Shown one piece after another: positions 24,428 through 34,729 of a stretch of 48,800 nt of DNA (positions within the stretch are counted from its first letter, which is position 1; each line of letters starts with the position of its first letter). The stretch comes from an uncultured Eubacteriales bacterium (GTDB lineage: Bacteria > Bacillota > Clostridia > Christensenellales > Aristaeellaceae): the NCBI GenBank assembly GCA_944349545.1, contig CALVNG010000009.1, positions 1-48,800 of the forward strand, in the 5' to 3' direction. The translations under genes were made by a program, and so were the position numbers. The notes beneath the pieces are model-generated. The model searched no databases. It was not told the DNA's origin and was given only the letters and a program-made list of their open reading frames with translations.

Positions 24428-24673
24428 ATTCCACAAGGAAGATTCAAAGGAGTGTGATATCGCCGTGGACGGCGATCCTGGTACCCGAACGGTCCCGGCG
24501 CGAAGGCGCGGGGAGCCCGGTTTGCGCCCGCACTCCCGTGGGGCGGCCATCAACGTGGCCGCCTGTTTGCGTTTCGCTTTTTGGAAAAAGCGCGTAACTG
24601 GAAGCATGGCATCCGCACGGCCCGGCAAGGGCGTACGGGCCTGCTTCCAGTCTGCATTTTAAGGAGGAAAACC
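24428..24673 (+). ncRNA. Highly structured 5' leader of the CorC gene, candidate riboswitch
   Basis: The stretch between promoter and start codon holds a chain of strong helices. GGAGTG (24449-24454) pairs with CACTCC (24531-24536) and encloses an 8-bp hairpin ATCGCCGT/ACGGCGAT (24459-24476) and a GC hairpin with a GAAG loop (24494-24513). Three hairpins follow: GGCGGCCA/TGGCCGCC (24542-24563), CGCTTTTT/AAAAAGCG (24575-24592), and ACTGGAAGC/GCTTCCAGT (24597-24651) with an inner GGCCCG/CGGGCC. The last ends about 9 nt before AAGGAGG. A closed multi-branch domain followed by an expression-platform-like hairpin is the build of a riboswitch. It does not match the M-box, yybP-ykoY, ydaO, NiCo or T-box consensus as far as can be recalled. 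Confidence 0.5.
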
Positions 24674-25924
24674 ATGCAGGGAACCACCACGGAACTGTTG
24701 CTGATGCTGGTGCTGGTAACGCTTTCCGCGTTCTTCTCCGCCACCGAGACGGCCTATTCGTCCCTCAACCGCGCCCGGCTCAAAAGCCTGGCAGACCGCG
24801 GGCAGAAGCGCGCAGCCGACACCCTGGCCCTGGCGGACCGGTATGACGAGCTGCTTTCCACCATTCTCGTAGGCAACAACCTCGTCAATATCGCCCTGGC
24901 CTCCGTGGGCACGGTGATGTTCGTGCGCTGGCTGGGCGACGCGGGCGTGGGCGTATCCACGGCCGTTGTGACCGTGTTTGTGCTGATCTTCGGCGAAATC
25001 TCGCCCAAGAGCCTGGCCAAGGAGGTGCCGGAGCGCTTTGCCATGGCGGTGTATCCGCTCATCCGGGTGTTTGTGACGGTGCTCAAGCCGGTCAACTGGC
25101 TCTTTACCAAGTGGAAGCAGTTCCTCAGCCGCCTGCTGCGCGTGGACGACGACCATGCCATCACCCAGGACGAGCTGCTCACCCTGGTAGAAGAAGCCAA
25201 GCAGGAGGGCGGCATGAACGCCGACGAGAGCGAGCTGCTCAAAAGCGCCATCGAGTTTCACGACCTGGACGTCAGCGACATCCTCACCCCGCGCGTGCGG
25301 GTGGACGGCGTGCCGCTGGAGAGTACCAAGCAGGAGACGGCCGACAAGTTCGAATCGTCGGGCTATTCGCGCCTGCCCGTCTACGAGGACACGCTGGACC
25401 ATATCGTGGGCGTCATCCACCAGAAGGATTTTTACAACCGCGCGCGCAAGGGCGGCGACTTTGACCTGTCCGCCATCATGAAAAAGCCCGTCTATGTGCC
25501 GCAGGGGGCCAAAATCAGCGACACGCTGCGCCTGCTTCAGCGCACGCAGTCGCAGATGGCCGTGGTGGCCGACGAATACGGCGGCACCGTGGGCATCGTC
25601 ACGATGGAGGACATTCTGGAGGAGCTCGTGGGCGAAATCTGGGATGAGCACGACGAGGTCGAGGAGCCCTTCCGCTTCCTCAACGACAACACCTGCCGCG
25701 CTTTGGGTTCCGCAGATCCGGAGGATCTGTTTGAAAAGCTGGGGCTGGACTGCTCCACCGAAGCCAGCACCGTCAGCGGCTGGGTGATGGAGATGACCGA
25801 GCGCGTGCCCCAGCCCGGCGACAGCTTCGACTGCGGCCCGTGGCATGCCACCGTGCTCAGGACCGACGGACGGCACGTGCAGGAGATTGAGCTGCGCCGC
25901 TCCGCGCAGACCGTCTCCGCGTAA
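24674..25924 (+). CDS. CNNM/CorC family transporter (hemolysin C-like)
   Basis: 416-aa membrane protein of the CNNM/CorC (HlyC/TlyC) family, linked to Mg2+ export and cobalt resistance. An N-terminal DUF21 domain of about three to four helices contains ATETAYSSLNRARLK and the FGEISPKSLAKE motif (about residues 105-125). A CBS pair follows from about 190 to 335, including the HQKDFYNRA and DEYGGTVGIVTMEDILEELVG segments. A CorC_HlyC domain (about 345-410) closes the protein. AAGGAGGAAAACC precedes the ATG. It is preceded by a long structured leader with its own promoter and followed, after about 40 nt, by argH. Confidence 0.93.
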   Translation: MQGTTTELLLMLVLVTLSAFFSATETAYSSLNRARLKSLADRGQKRAADTLALADRYDELLSTILVGNNLVNIALASVGTVMFVRWLGDAGVGVSTAVVTVFVLIFGEISPKSLAKEVPERFAMAVYPLIRVFVTVLKPVNWLFTKWKQFLSRLLRVDDDHAITQDELLTLVEEAKQEGGMNADESELLKSAIEFHDLDVSDILTPRVRVDGVPLESTKQETADKFESSGYSRLPVYEDTLDHIVGVIHQKDFYNRARKGGDFDLSAIMKKPVYVPQGAKISDTLRLLQRTQSQMAVVADEYGGTVGIVTMEDILEELVGEIWDEHDEVEEPFRFLNDNTCRALGSADPEDLFEKLGLDCSTEASTVSGWVMEMTERVPQPGDSFDCGPWHATVLRTDGRHVQEIELRRSAQTVSA

Positions 25925-25969
25925 GCCAAAGAATAACGCGCCCCCGGCGCGGGAACAGGATGGATGCAT

Positions 25970-27363
<1,394 letters not shown>

Positions 27364-27367
<4 letters not shown>

Positions 27368-28434
27368 CCCCCGCCGCCGTGGCCGGGACCTCCCGGCGCG
27401 AGGGCTGGCTGGACGCGCTGCGCGCGCTGGCCGCCTTCGGAGTCATCGTCAACCACACCAACAGCAAGGTGTTTCAGGCCCTCACGCCGCAGGATGCGCA
27501 ATGGTGGCTGTCGGTCGGCTGGTACTACGTGAGCAAAATGGCGGTGCCGCTGTTTGTGATGGTCTCCGGCGCATGCCTCCTGCCCCGCCGGGACACGCCC
27601 CGCAGGGTGCTGGGGCGCATGGCGCGCATCGTGGCCGCGCTGCTTCTGTTCTCCTACGCCTACTACCTCTATGACGCGTGGGTCTACTGGGGCCTGTGGC
27701 CCCGCATGGCCGACCTTGGCACGTTCCTTTCGCTGGTGTGGACGCAGCAGATCACCGATTCGTTCTGGTATCTCACGTTCTACCTGAGCCTAATGGTGAT
27801 GCTGCCCTTCCTGCAGCGGTTGGCGGCCTCCCTGAGCGGACGCGGCCTCGCCGCGCTGGCGGGCCTGTGCTTTCTCTGGGACGGGCTGTGGCCGCTGGCC
27901 GCGCATTACGTGCCGGCCATCGCTCCGCCCGCCTATTTGAACGCGCCGCTGTTCACCGTGTACGTGGGGCTGCTCTTCGCCGGGCACTGGCTGCGCCGCT
28001 GCTTTACGCCCACGCGCGGGCGCATGCGCCTGGCTTGGGCGGTGCTGGCCGCATCGCTCCTGGCCAGTGTGCTGCTCACCTATGTGGAATACGGCCGCGT
28101 CGCCCCCGGCGAAAAATACTGGTTCATGGATGACCGCATGCATCCCTCGCTGCTCACGGCCATGAGCGCCGTTTCCGTGATGGCGCTCATGCGCGGCGCG
28201 CGCTGGCCGCAGCGCCACAGACGCGTCCTCGCGGAGCTGGGCGGCTGCGCCTTCGGCATCTATCTGGTACAGGACTGGGTGATCGCCCAGACGCAGGACC
28301 GGCTGTTCCTGCCGCTGTGCGGCGCGCTGCCTCCGCTCGCGGCGGCGCTGGTCTGGGAGGCGGTGGTGTTTGCGCTGGCGCTGGCCGCGGCGTGGCTCAT
28401 GCGCCGGGTACCGGGGTTGCGCAAAATCGTATAG
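27364..28434 (+). CDS. Membrane acyltransferase, acyltransferase-3 family
   Basis: 356-aa protein with about ten hydrophobic helices, of the acyltransferase-3 (OafA/WecH-like) family that moves acetyl or other acyl groups across the membrane onto surface sugars or lipids. The N-terminal RREGWLDALRALAAFGVIVNHTNS carries the conserved LRALA block and His; the SKMAVPLFVMVSGACLLPR segment is also typical. No SGNH domain is fused. Its ATG overlaps the argH stop by four bases. The acceptor is unknown; a cell-wall polysaccharide is a fair guess given the envelope genes elsewhere in the window. A strong terminator follows 11 nt after the stop. Confidence 0.88.
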
Positions 28435-28439
28435 CCCGC

Positions 28440-28483
28440 AAAAAGGGAAGCCCCGACGCAACTGCCGGGGCTTCCTTTTTTTT
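28440..28483. terminator. Bidirectional terminator
   Basis: Perfect 10-bp stem GGAAGCCCCG / CGGGGCTTCC with a 10-nt loop, followed by eight T residues on the plus strand and by five on the minus strand. It serves both the acyltransferase gene (plus) and the convergent carboxypeptidase gene (minus). Confidence 0.95.
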
Positions 28484-28497
28484 CGCGCCGGAAAACC

Positions 28498-29658
28498 CTA
28501 TCTCCAGTTGTTCAGCACCCGGAAAAAGCCTTCCAGCAGGCCGGGCATGCCCACATCCTCCGCGGCTACGGCAGGCAGGCGCGCGATCACGCTGCCGTCG
28601 AGCTTGACGCGGATCATGCCCAGCGTGTCGCCCGCGCGCACGGGCGCGGGTACCTCCGCGGGCAGTTCCACCTCCAGCGAGAGCTGCTTCTCCTGCCCCG
28701 GCTTCAAAAGCATGCTCATGCCCCTGCCCACGGCGGCCTCCACATCGTCGGCCATGCCCAGCCGCACGGATACGCGCTGGCCCAGCCGATCCCCCTTGCT
28801 CAGCACCGTCACGCGCTTGTAGTTGGCAAAGCCGTAATCCAGCATGGCGCGCGCCTCGTCAAAGCGCTTCTGGCTGGTTTCCGCGCCCAGCACAACGGCG
28901 ATCAGCCTCAGGCCGTCCTTTTCCGCCGTGGCGCTCAGGCAGTAGCGCGAAGCGTCCGCGCTGCCGGTTTTCAGCCCGTCGCAGCCCTCGTAAAACCGTA
29001 CCAGCCGGTTGGTGTTGGTCAGGTCGGTCACGCGTCCGCTGGGATGGGTAAGCGTGTCCATCCATACCGAAGCGTGGGTGAAATAGTCCGGATGCCGGCA
29101 CATCTCCACCGAGAGGGCGGCCACGTCGCGCGCGGTGGTATACTGGGCGTCGTCCGGCAGGCCGGTGGCGTTGGTGTAGTATGTGTTTTCCAGCCCCAGC
29201 TCCGCCGCACGGGCGTTCATCCGCTCGGCAAAGGCCGCTTCCGTGCCCGCGATATGCTCGGCCAGGGCACAGGCCGCGTCGTTGGCGCTGGCCACGATGG
29301 TGGCGTGCAGCAAATCGCCCAGCGAATACACCGCGCCCGCGTCCAGAAGCGCCTGGCTCCCGATCTGCGCGGCGGCCTCCTGGCTCACGGTCACGGGATC
29401 GTCCAGATGAATGCGCCCCGCTTCCAGCTCCTCAAACACGAGCAGTAGCGTCATCAGCTTGGTCACGCTGGCGGCCTGCCGACGCTCGTCGGCGTTTTTC
29501 TCAAAGATGACGGTCCCCGTTCCGGCCTCCACAAGCATCGCGCTGGGCGACGCCAGCTCCAGCGGCGGCTCCGCCTCCAGCGGCGCGGCCAGCGCCGTCC
29601 CGCCCAGCCAGCACAGCGCGAGCAGCAACGCGCCCAGCCGCGCGATCTCCTTTCTCAT
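28498..29658 (-). CDS. dacF: D-alanyl-D-alanine carboxypeptidase (DacF-like)
   Basis: Low-molecular-weight penicillin-binding protein that removes the terminal D-Ala from peptidoglycan stem peptides outside the cell. 386 aa. A signal peptide (RLGALLLALCWLGGTALA) precedes the peptidase S11 domain. The active site triads are visible: SVTK (SxxK), SAN, and KTGS. The C-terminal PBP5-type beta domain and a final short amphipathic segment (EGFFRVLNNWR) follow, the latter a possible membrane anchor. The frame is open 13 codons upstream, but ATG 29658 has GGAAGGAG before it. Whether this is a vegetative or a sporulation enzyme cannot be told from sequence alone. Confidence 0.93.
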   Translation of the reverse strand: MRKEIARLGALLLALCWLGGTALAAPLEAEPPLELASPSAMLVEAGTGTVIFEKNADERRQAASVTKLMTLLLVFEELEAGRIHLDDPVTVSQEAAAQIGSQALLDAGAVYSLGDLLHATIVASANDAACALAEHIAGTEAAFAERMNARAAELGLENTYYTNATGLPDDAQYTTARDVAALSVEMCRHPDYFTHASVWMDTLTHPSGRVTDLTNTNRLVRFYEGCDGLKTGSADASRYCLSATAEKDGLRLIAVVLGAETSQKRFDEARAMLDYGFANYKRVTVLSKGDRLGQRVSVRLGMADDVEAAVGRGMSMLLKPGQEKQLSLEVELPAEVPAPVRAGDTLGMIRVKLDGSVIARLPAVAAEDVGMPGLLEGFFRVLNNWR

Positions 29659-29712
29659 ACAAAAAACTCCTTCCACGCATAGGGTCTGTGATACCATACG
29701 CGTGAAAGGAGC

Positions 29713-29732
29713 AAAATAGCCGTCGAAACGGC
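29713..29732 (-). terminator. Short hairpin terminator after the PNP gene
   Basis: GCCGT-TTCG-ACGGC, a UUCG-capped 5-bp stem followed by TATTTT on the minus strand, 16 nt after the purine nucleoside phosphorylase stop. Probably a weak terminator separating it from dacF. Confidence 0.55.
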
Positions 29733-29748
29733 GCCCGTCAGGAAAAAA

Positions 29749-30579
29749 TCACAGGGCGGCGATCACGCCGTCCACCAGCGCGCGGAAGGTGTCCTTCACC
29801 CGCTCGCCGGTCTCCATGACTTCCTGGTGGGTCAGGGGCTGGTCCAGGATGCCCGCGGCCATGTTGGTGATGCAGCTCAGGCCCAGCACGTCCATGCCGC
29901 TGTGCCGCGCCACAATCGTCTCCGGCACGGTGGACATGCCCACCGCGTCGCCGCCCAGAATGCGCGCCATGCGGATCTCCGCGGGCGATTCATAGGTGGG
30001 ACCGTTCATCCAGCAGTATACGCCTTCGCGCAGCGCGATGCCCAGCTTTGCGGCCACCTCGCGCGTCAGCTTTTGCAGGCCTACGTCGTAGGCGTGGGTC
30101 ATATCCGGGAAGCGCGGACCGAACTCATCCAGATTGGGGCCGGTCAGCGGGTTTTTGCCCGACAGGTTGATGAAATCCGTCATCAGCATCAGATCGCCCG
30201 GCACAAAGGACATGTTCACCCCGCCGGAAGCGTTGGTCACAATCAGCGTTTTTACGCCCAGGCGCTTCATTACGCGCACAGGCAGCGTCACCTCGCGCAG
30301 GTCGTAGCCCTCGTAGGCATGGAAACGGCCCTGCATCATGCACACGCGCTTGCCATGCAGCGTGCCCGCGCACCAGCGGCTCGCGTGACCCGGCGCGGTG
30401 GATACGGGAAAGCCGGGAATGTCCTTGTAAGGCAAGAACTTGGCGTTCTCCAGCGCCTCGGCATAGCCGCCCAGCCCGCTGCCCAGAATGACCGCGATTT
30501 CCGCGCCGCCGCATGCCGCCTCAATGGCCGCCGCCGCACGGTTGATTTGTTCCAGATAGGCCGCGTTCTCTTCGCCCAT
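29749..30579 (-). CDS. punA: Purine nucleoside phosphorylase
   Basis: Phosphorolysis of (deoxy)inosine and guanosine to base and ribose-1-phosphate. 276 aa, the trimeric PNP-I type. Signatures: VILGSGLGGYAEAL at the N-terminus, MQGRFHAYEGYD, the VTNASGGVN active-site strand with the base-binding Asn, GPTYESPAEIRM, and GDAVGMSTVPE. It lies 12 nt after deoB, the phosphopentomutase that handles its pentose-1-phosphate product, so the pair forms a nucleoside salvage unit. AAGGAGG lies 7 nt before the ATG. Confidence 0.96.
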   Translation of the reverse strand: MGEENAAYLEQINRAAAAIEAACGGAEIAVILGSGLGGYAEALENAKFLPYKDIPGFPVSTAPGHASRWCAGTLHGKRVCMMQGRFHAYEGYDLREVTLPVRVMKRLGVKTLIVTNASGGVNMSFVPGDLMLMTDFINLSGKNPLTGPNLDEFGPRFPDMTHAYDVGLQKLTREVAAKLGIALREGVYCWMNGPTYESPAEIRMARILGGDAVGMSTVPETIVARHSGMDVLGLSCITNMAAGILDQPLTHQEVMETGERVKDTFRALVDGVIAAL

Positions 30580-30591
30580 AAAACATCCTCC

Positions 30592-31764
30592 TTACCGGTT
30601 GTTTCTCAGTTGGTCCGCGAACGACTCGGCCCCGAAGCGCTCCGGCACGCCCAGCAGATCGGCCACGGTGGCCGCGATGTCGGCGTAGGTGCGGCGGGTT
30701 CCGATGTCGCAAAGGCCCGTCATCTCCGGCGACCAGGCCAGAATCGGCACGTATTCGCGCGTGTGGTCGGTGCCGGTGTGCGCGGGGTCGCACCCGTGAT
30801 CCGCCGTGAGCAGAATCAGGTCGCCTTCGCGCGCGGCGGCCTTGATTTCGTTCAGCCGTCCGTCAAAATACTCCAGCGCCTGCGCATAGCCCGCCACGTC
30901 GCGGCGATGGCCGTAGACGGAGTCAAAGTCCACGAGATTGACAAACACCAGCCCCGTGAAGTCCCGTGCCATGGCCTTCATCAACGAATCCACACAGGCG
31001 GGGTTTCCCGCAGCGTGATCGCTTTCGCACAGGCCGCTCATGCAGAAAATGTCCTCGATTTTGCCGATGCCCATGGTGAATATGCCATGATCCTTGAGCG
31101 CATTTAGCACCGTGGGACCGATGGGCTCCAGCGAAAAGTCGCGCCGGCGGCCCGTGCGGGTAAAATGGCCCTTGCCCGTACCCACAAAGGGACGCGCGAT
31201 CACGCGCCCCAGCGCATGGGGGCCGGTGAGGATACCCCGGGCGATGCGGCACATTTCATACAGCCGCTCCGGGGGCACGACATCCTCATGGCAGGCGATC
31301 TGAAACACGCTGTCGGCGGAGGTATACACGATGGGATACCCCGTGCGCATGTGTTCCTCGCCCAGTTCATCCAGAATGGCGGTGCCGCTGGACGGATAGT
31401 TACCCAGCGTCTTTGTCCCGATAGCGGCCTCAAAGGCATTCAGCACTTCGGGCGGAAAGCCGTCGGGATAGGTGGGAAAAGGCGTGTCCAGCCTGAGACC
31501 CGCGATCTCCCAATGGCCGGTGGTGGTGTCCTTGCCGGCGGAAACCTCCGCGGCACGGCCGTACACGCCCGCTCCGTTCACGGGCTTAGGGCCGCCCACG
31601 CCGGGGATAAGGCCCAGGCCCATGGCCTCCATGTTGGGAAGGTGCGGATGCGCCTGCTCGATGATATGCCCCAGCGTATTGGCGCCCGCGTCGCCATAGG
31701 CGGCGGCGTCAGGAAGCGCACCCGCGCCCACGCTGTCCAGTACGATCAGAAAGATGCGTTTCAT
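30592..31764 (-). CDS. deoB: Phosphopentomutase
   Basis: Interconverts ribose-1-phosphate and ribose-5-phosphate (and the deoxy forms). 390 aa, alkaline-phosphatase superfamily. RIFLIVLDSVGAGALPDA at the N-terminus has the first metal-binding Asp; GDAGANTLGHI has the phosphothreonine; DFDSVYGHRRD and LTADHGCDP carry further metal ligands, and the final TDHTREYVP is present. The frame is open 57 codons further, overlapping galK, but ATG 31764 has AAGGAGG before it and is the family start. It sits between galK (10 nt) and the PNP gene (12 nt), so the three are one operon. Confidence 0.97.
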   Translation of the reverse strand: MKRIFLIVLDSVGAGALPDAAAYGDAGANTLGHIIEQAHPHLPNMEAMGLGLIPGVGGPKPVNGAGVYGRAAEVSAGKDTTTGHWEIAGLRLDTPFPTYPDGFPPEVLNAFEAAIGTKTLGNYPSSGTAILDELGEEHMRTGYPIVYTSADSVFQIACHEDVVPPERLYEMCRIARGILTGPHALGRVIARPFVGTGKGHFTRTGRRRDFSLEPIGPTVLNALKDHGIFTMGIGKIEDIFCMSGLCESDHAAGNPACVDSLMKAMARDFTGLVFVNLVDFDSVYGHRRDVAGYAQALEYFDGRLNEIKAAAREGDLILLTADHGCDPAHTGTDHTREYVPILAWSPEMTGLCDIGTRRTYADIAATVADLLGVPERFGAESFADQLRNNR

Positions 31765-31774
31765 ACTGTCCTCC

Positions 31775-33073
31775 TTACAGCCCCAGTCGAATGCAGGCGG
31801 GGCCGACCGGGCGAATATCCAGCACGTTGCAGCTGCGCGCGCCAAATACCGCCTCCATCTCCTTGACAAAGCTGTCCAGGCTGCGTTTGGGCACAAAATT
31901 GAGCGTCGTGCCCGCAAAGCCGCCGCCATGCACACGCCAGGCGCCGTCCTTGTACAGCTTGCTTTCGGCCAGCATCAGCGCCAAAGACAGTTCCTGACGG
32001 TCTGGCGTCGCGAAGATGTTTTGCAGGTAGCAGAAGCTGCTGCGGCCGCTTTCGGTCACCAGCCGGAAGAAGGCTTGCAGATCGTCGGCCTGCAGGGCGG
32101 ATACCTCGTCGGCCACGCGGCGGTTTTCGGCAAAGTAGTGCGCGGCTCGCAGGATGGCGCGGTCAGCGTTCACGTCCCTGAGGCGCTCGCGCAGCTGCGG
32201 CAGCGTCTGCATGAACTGTTCCGGCTGCACCCGGCGCAGATAGGTTTCGCCGAAGCAGGCGGCCACGGCACCCATCTCCTGAGGAATGGCGGCATAGAAC
32301 TCGGTCAGGTTGTCATGGCTGCCGCCGGAGTTGACCACCACCAGCGCGTAGCCTCTGGCGGCAAAATCATAGCTGATTTCGCGCACCTCCGCATCGTCGT
32401 CCTGGAAATCGATGTACACCAGTCCGCCCGCGCTGGAGGCCATCTGGTCCATCAGGCCGCTGGGCTTGCCGAAGTAGACGTTCTCGGCGTACTGGGAGAT
32501 CTGCGCGCGGCGCTTGAAGTCCAGCTTGTCGTCGTTATAGAGCTCATCGAAGATGGCGCACAGCAGCACCTCCACCGCGGCCGAGCTGCTCAGCCCGCTG
32601 CCGCTGCGCACGGTAGAGGTCATCACCGCGTCGAAGCCGCCCACGCGCAGGCCCGCCTTCTTAAGGCCGTCGGCCACGCCGCGCACCAGCGCCGCCGTGG
32701 TGCCTTTCTCCGCCTCGCGCACGCTCAAATCGTCCAGCGTGAGGGAAAGCGGCGCGTATCCCTCGCTGTAGATGTTGACCGTACTGTCGGGGCGCGGGCT
32801 GACGGCGGCCAGCGTGTCGAGGTTGACGGCGGCGGCCAGCACCTTGCCCCGGTTATGGTCGGTGTGGTTGCCGCCGATTTCGGTGCGTCCCGGCGCGCTG
32901 ATCATGGCGATGGGGCCCTCGTAGCCGACAAGCTCCTCGTGCCGCTTGAGCAGGTGCGAATAGCGCGCGCTCTGCGCCACCAGCATGCCGCCGCGCTGGC
33001 CGTAAAGGTAGGTCAAACGTTTCATGACCTCTGGGGTTTTGAGTTCACTGATCATTTGCGCGTACCTGTTCAT
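31775..33073 (-). CDS. galK: Galactokinase
   Basis: GHMP-family sugar kinase, 432 aa, longer than the usual 390 because of an N-terminal extension of about 35 residues. The galactokinase signature is varied but clear (APGRTEIGGNHTDHNRG, about residue 60), GSGLSSSAAVE is the ATP-binding GHMP motif, and the C-terminal HGGGFAGTTLNFV is the third motif. The usual Glu of GEHTDY is replaced by Asn, so another hexose cannot be excluded. No galE or galT lies nearby. It precedes deoB by 10 nt and follows a solute-binding protein gene by 57 nt, with no strong promoter in between. Confidence 0.88.
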   Translation of the reverse strand: MNRYAQMISELKTPEVMKRLTYLYGQRGGMLVAQSARYSHLLKRHEELVGYEGPIAMISAPGRTEIGGNHTDHNRGKVLAAAVNLDTLAAVSPRPDSTVNIYSEGYAPLSLTLDDLSVREAEKGTTAALVRGVADGLKKAGLRVGGFDAVMTSTVRSGSGLSSSAAVEVLLCAIFDELYNDDKLDFKRRAQISQYAENVYFGKPSGLMDQMASSAGGLVYIDFQDDDAEVREISYDFAARGYALVVVNSGGSHDNLTEFYAAIPQEMGAVAACFGETYLRRVQPEQFMQTLPQLRERLRDVNADRAILRAAHYFAENRRVADEVSALQADDLQAFFRLVTESGRSSFCYLQNIFATPDRQELSLALMLAESKLYKDGAWRVHGGGFAGTTLNFVPKRSLDSFVKEMEAVFGARSCNVLDIRPVGPACIRLGL

Positions 33074-33130
33074 AAGCCATCCATCCTTCTTTGGTGATGT
33101 GAAGCCGCGTGCTTCTACCGGGGCTTTGCG

Positions 33131-34630
33131 TCACGCGCCCAGCCGGTCGGCGACGCTCTGCCACAAATCGATCATCTCCTGCATGCCGCGCTCCTTCAGC
33201 CCCTCCGCAAACGCCTGGGCCTCGCCGGCATCCGTCTCCCCCAGCACCACGCGCGCCAGCGTTTCATCCACATAGGGACCCAGCTGCGACTGCAGCTCAA
33301 GCGCGCGGGCGCTCTCCTCCTCCGTGAGCGTATAGACGGGGAAGGGCCTTACGATAAAGGCATCCAGCCTGCGAAGCTCCCCGTTGACCCGCCGCACGTT
33401 TTCCTCGCCGTAGCGGTCGTAGAACGCGTCGGGGAAAAGCCAGGGCATATCGCCCGTATCGTAGACGCTCAGCTCACTGAGCGTGGACGCGGTCATGGCC
33501 TCCATGCCGCCCTTCCAGGTCCAGCTGCCGTCCTCGCCCACGACGTAGTCCTCGCCCTCGGTTCCCGCCAGGGCCGCGATGGCGCCTTCCTCGGTGTAGA
33601 GCACATCCACCCAGGCCAGCAGGGCGGCGGGGTCCTCGCAGGCGGAGGTGATGGCGAACGTGCCGCGCGTCACCTCGCCGCACAGATCGCGGTAGACCTG
33701 CTTTCCGCCGTAGGTCAGCGGCTCCAGCAGCACATAATCCACGGACATGTCATAGGGCACCAGGTTCACCGGGGTCGGCGCGAAAAACACGCCGTAGACC
33801 GCCGCGGCATCCTCGTCCGTGATGCGGCGCAGCGCATCGGCCGTGATGAAGCCGTTGGGGTCGAGCAGCCCCTCCTGGTACAGCTCGCGCAGAGCCAGCG
33901 CCATCTCCCAGAAGCCGTCCTCGGCGGGCCAGTAATGCACCTGCCCGTCCTCGTCCAGGTAGATGTTGTAGTCGTTGGCCGCCACGCCCCAGGCGTGGGA
34001 GAAGAACTTCAGCTCCCACGGCCCCAGGAAGGCAAAGGGAATCTCATCCTTTTTGCCGTTGCCGTTGGGGTCGCGGTCGCGGAAGGCCGTGAGCACCTCG
34101 CGCAGGCTGTCCCAGTCCGTGGGAGCCTCCAGGCCCAGCCGGTCCAGCCACGCACGGTTGATCCACATGGCGTTCTGCGGGGCCAGCTCCTGAATGGCGG
34201 GCAGCGCCGCGATCTTCCCGTTGGGCAGCGTGATGGCCTCCCGCCAGTCGGGATGCGCCTCCAGCAGCGCCCACAGGTTCGGCGCGTTCTCCTCCAGAAG
34301 CGGAGCCAGGTCGATGAGCTGGCCGCTGTCGGAATAGCGGATCAGTTCCGGCGTGGTCAGCGCCGCCTTGAACAGCACGTCGGGCAGCTCGCCGCCGGGC
34401 GCGAACATGGCGTCCTTGGCGTCCTGCCACTTTTCCAGGCTGGTATACTGGTCAAAGGTAAAGGTCAGGCCCGTCCTTTCCTGCATGCGAAGAAAAAACC
34501 CGTTGGTGTTCCAGTCGTGCGTGCTGTTTTCCCCGTCGTAGCCGGCCATGGTAAAGGCGCTTTCCGCCATGGCGGCGGGAGCAGTGACCAGCAGCAGGCA
34601 GAGCATGCAGCACAAAGCGCGTCGTAGCAT
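33131..34630 (-). CDS. Extracellular solute-binding protein, LplA-like
   Basis: About 499 aa, resembling family 1 extracellular solute-binding proteins of the LplA type that serve carbohydrate ABC importers. A signal peptide (LLLVTAPAAMA, then ESAF) starts the protein. A calcium-loop-like DPNGNGKKDEIPF segment, common in this type, lies at about 190-205. Two oddities: there is no lipobox cysteine, although Gram-positive binding proteins are normally lipoproteins, and no permease or ATPase gene is adjacent. Two ATGs are candidates; 34630 is 9 nt after GGAGG, while 34636 is only 3 nt away. It may be co-transcribed with galK, which would suggest a galactoside ligand, but this is inference. Confidence 0.85.
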   Translation of the reverse strand: MLRRALCCMLCLLLVTAPAAMAESAFTMAGYDGENSTHDWNTNGFFLRMQERTGLTFTFDQYTSLEKWQDAKDAMFAPGGELPDVLFKAALTTPELIRYSDSGQLIDLAPLLEENAPNLWALLEAHPDWREAITLPNGKIAALPAIQELAPQNAMWINRAWLDRLGLEAPTDWDSLREVLTAFRDRDPNGNGKKDEIPFAFLGPWELKFFSHAWGVAANDYNIYLDEDGQVHYWPAEDGFWEMALALRELYQEGLLDPNGFITADALRRITDEDAAAVYGVFFAPTPVNLVPYDMSVDYVLLEPLTYGGKQVYRDLCGEVTRGTFAITSACEDPAALLAWVDVLYTEEGAIAALAGTEGEDYVVGEDGSWTWKGGMEAMTASTLSELSVYDTGDMPWLFPDAFYDRYGEENVRRVNGELRRLDAFIVRPFPVYTLTEEESARALELQSQLGPYVDETLARVVLGETDAGEAQAFAEGLKERGMQEMIDLWQSVADRLGA

Positions 34631-34684
34631 GTACATAGTCCTCCGAATGTGCGTGTGCGTGGGAAGAACACATCCCGTTCTGTT

Positions 34685-34713
34685 ATTATACCTGATCGCC
34701 AAGTTTTTGAAAA
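34685..34713 (-). promoter_or_regulatory. Promoter of the solute-binding protein gene
   Basis: TTTTCA (34708-34713), a 17-nt spacer, and a perfect TATAAT (34685-34690) on the minus strand, in a short AT-rich gap after the GNAT gene. Confidence 0.75.
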
Positions 34714-34729
34714 CCATTTTGTAAAAATT

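Noticed and set aside
24597-24660. Last hairpin of the CorC leader as a simple intrinsic terminator
   Set aside because: The run after the stem is only four T residues, nine bases from the stem base, and is followed at once by the ribosome binding site; a switch or ribosome-access element is more likely.
24336-24662. Open frame of about 100 codons running through the CorC leader
   Set aside because: It begins upstream of the promoter, is Arg/Pro-rich without any domain, and its sequence is better explained by consecutive perfect RNA hairpins. A short GTG-started version cannot be fully excluded.
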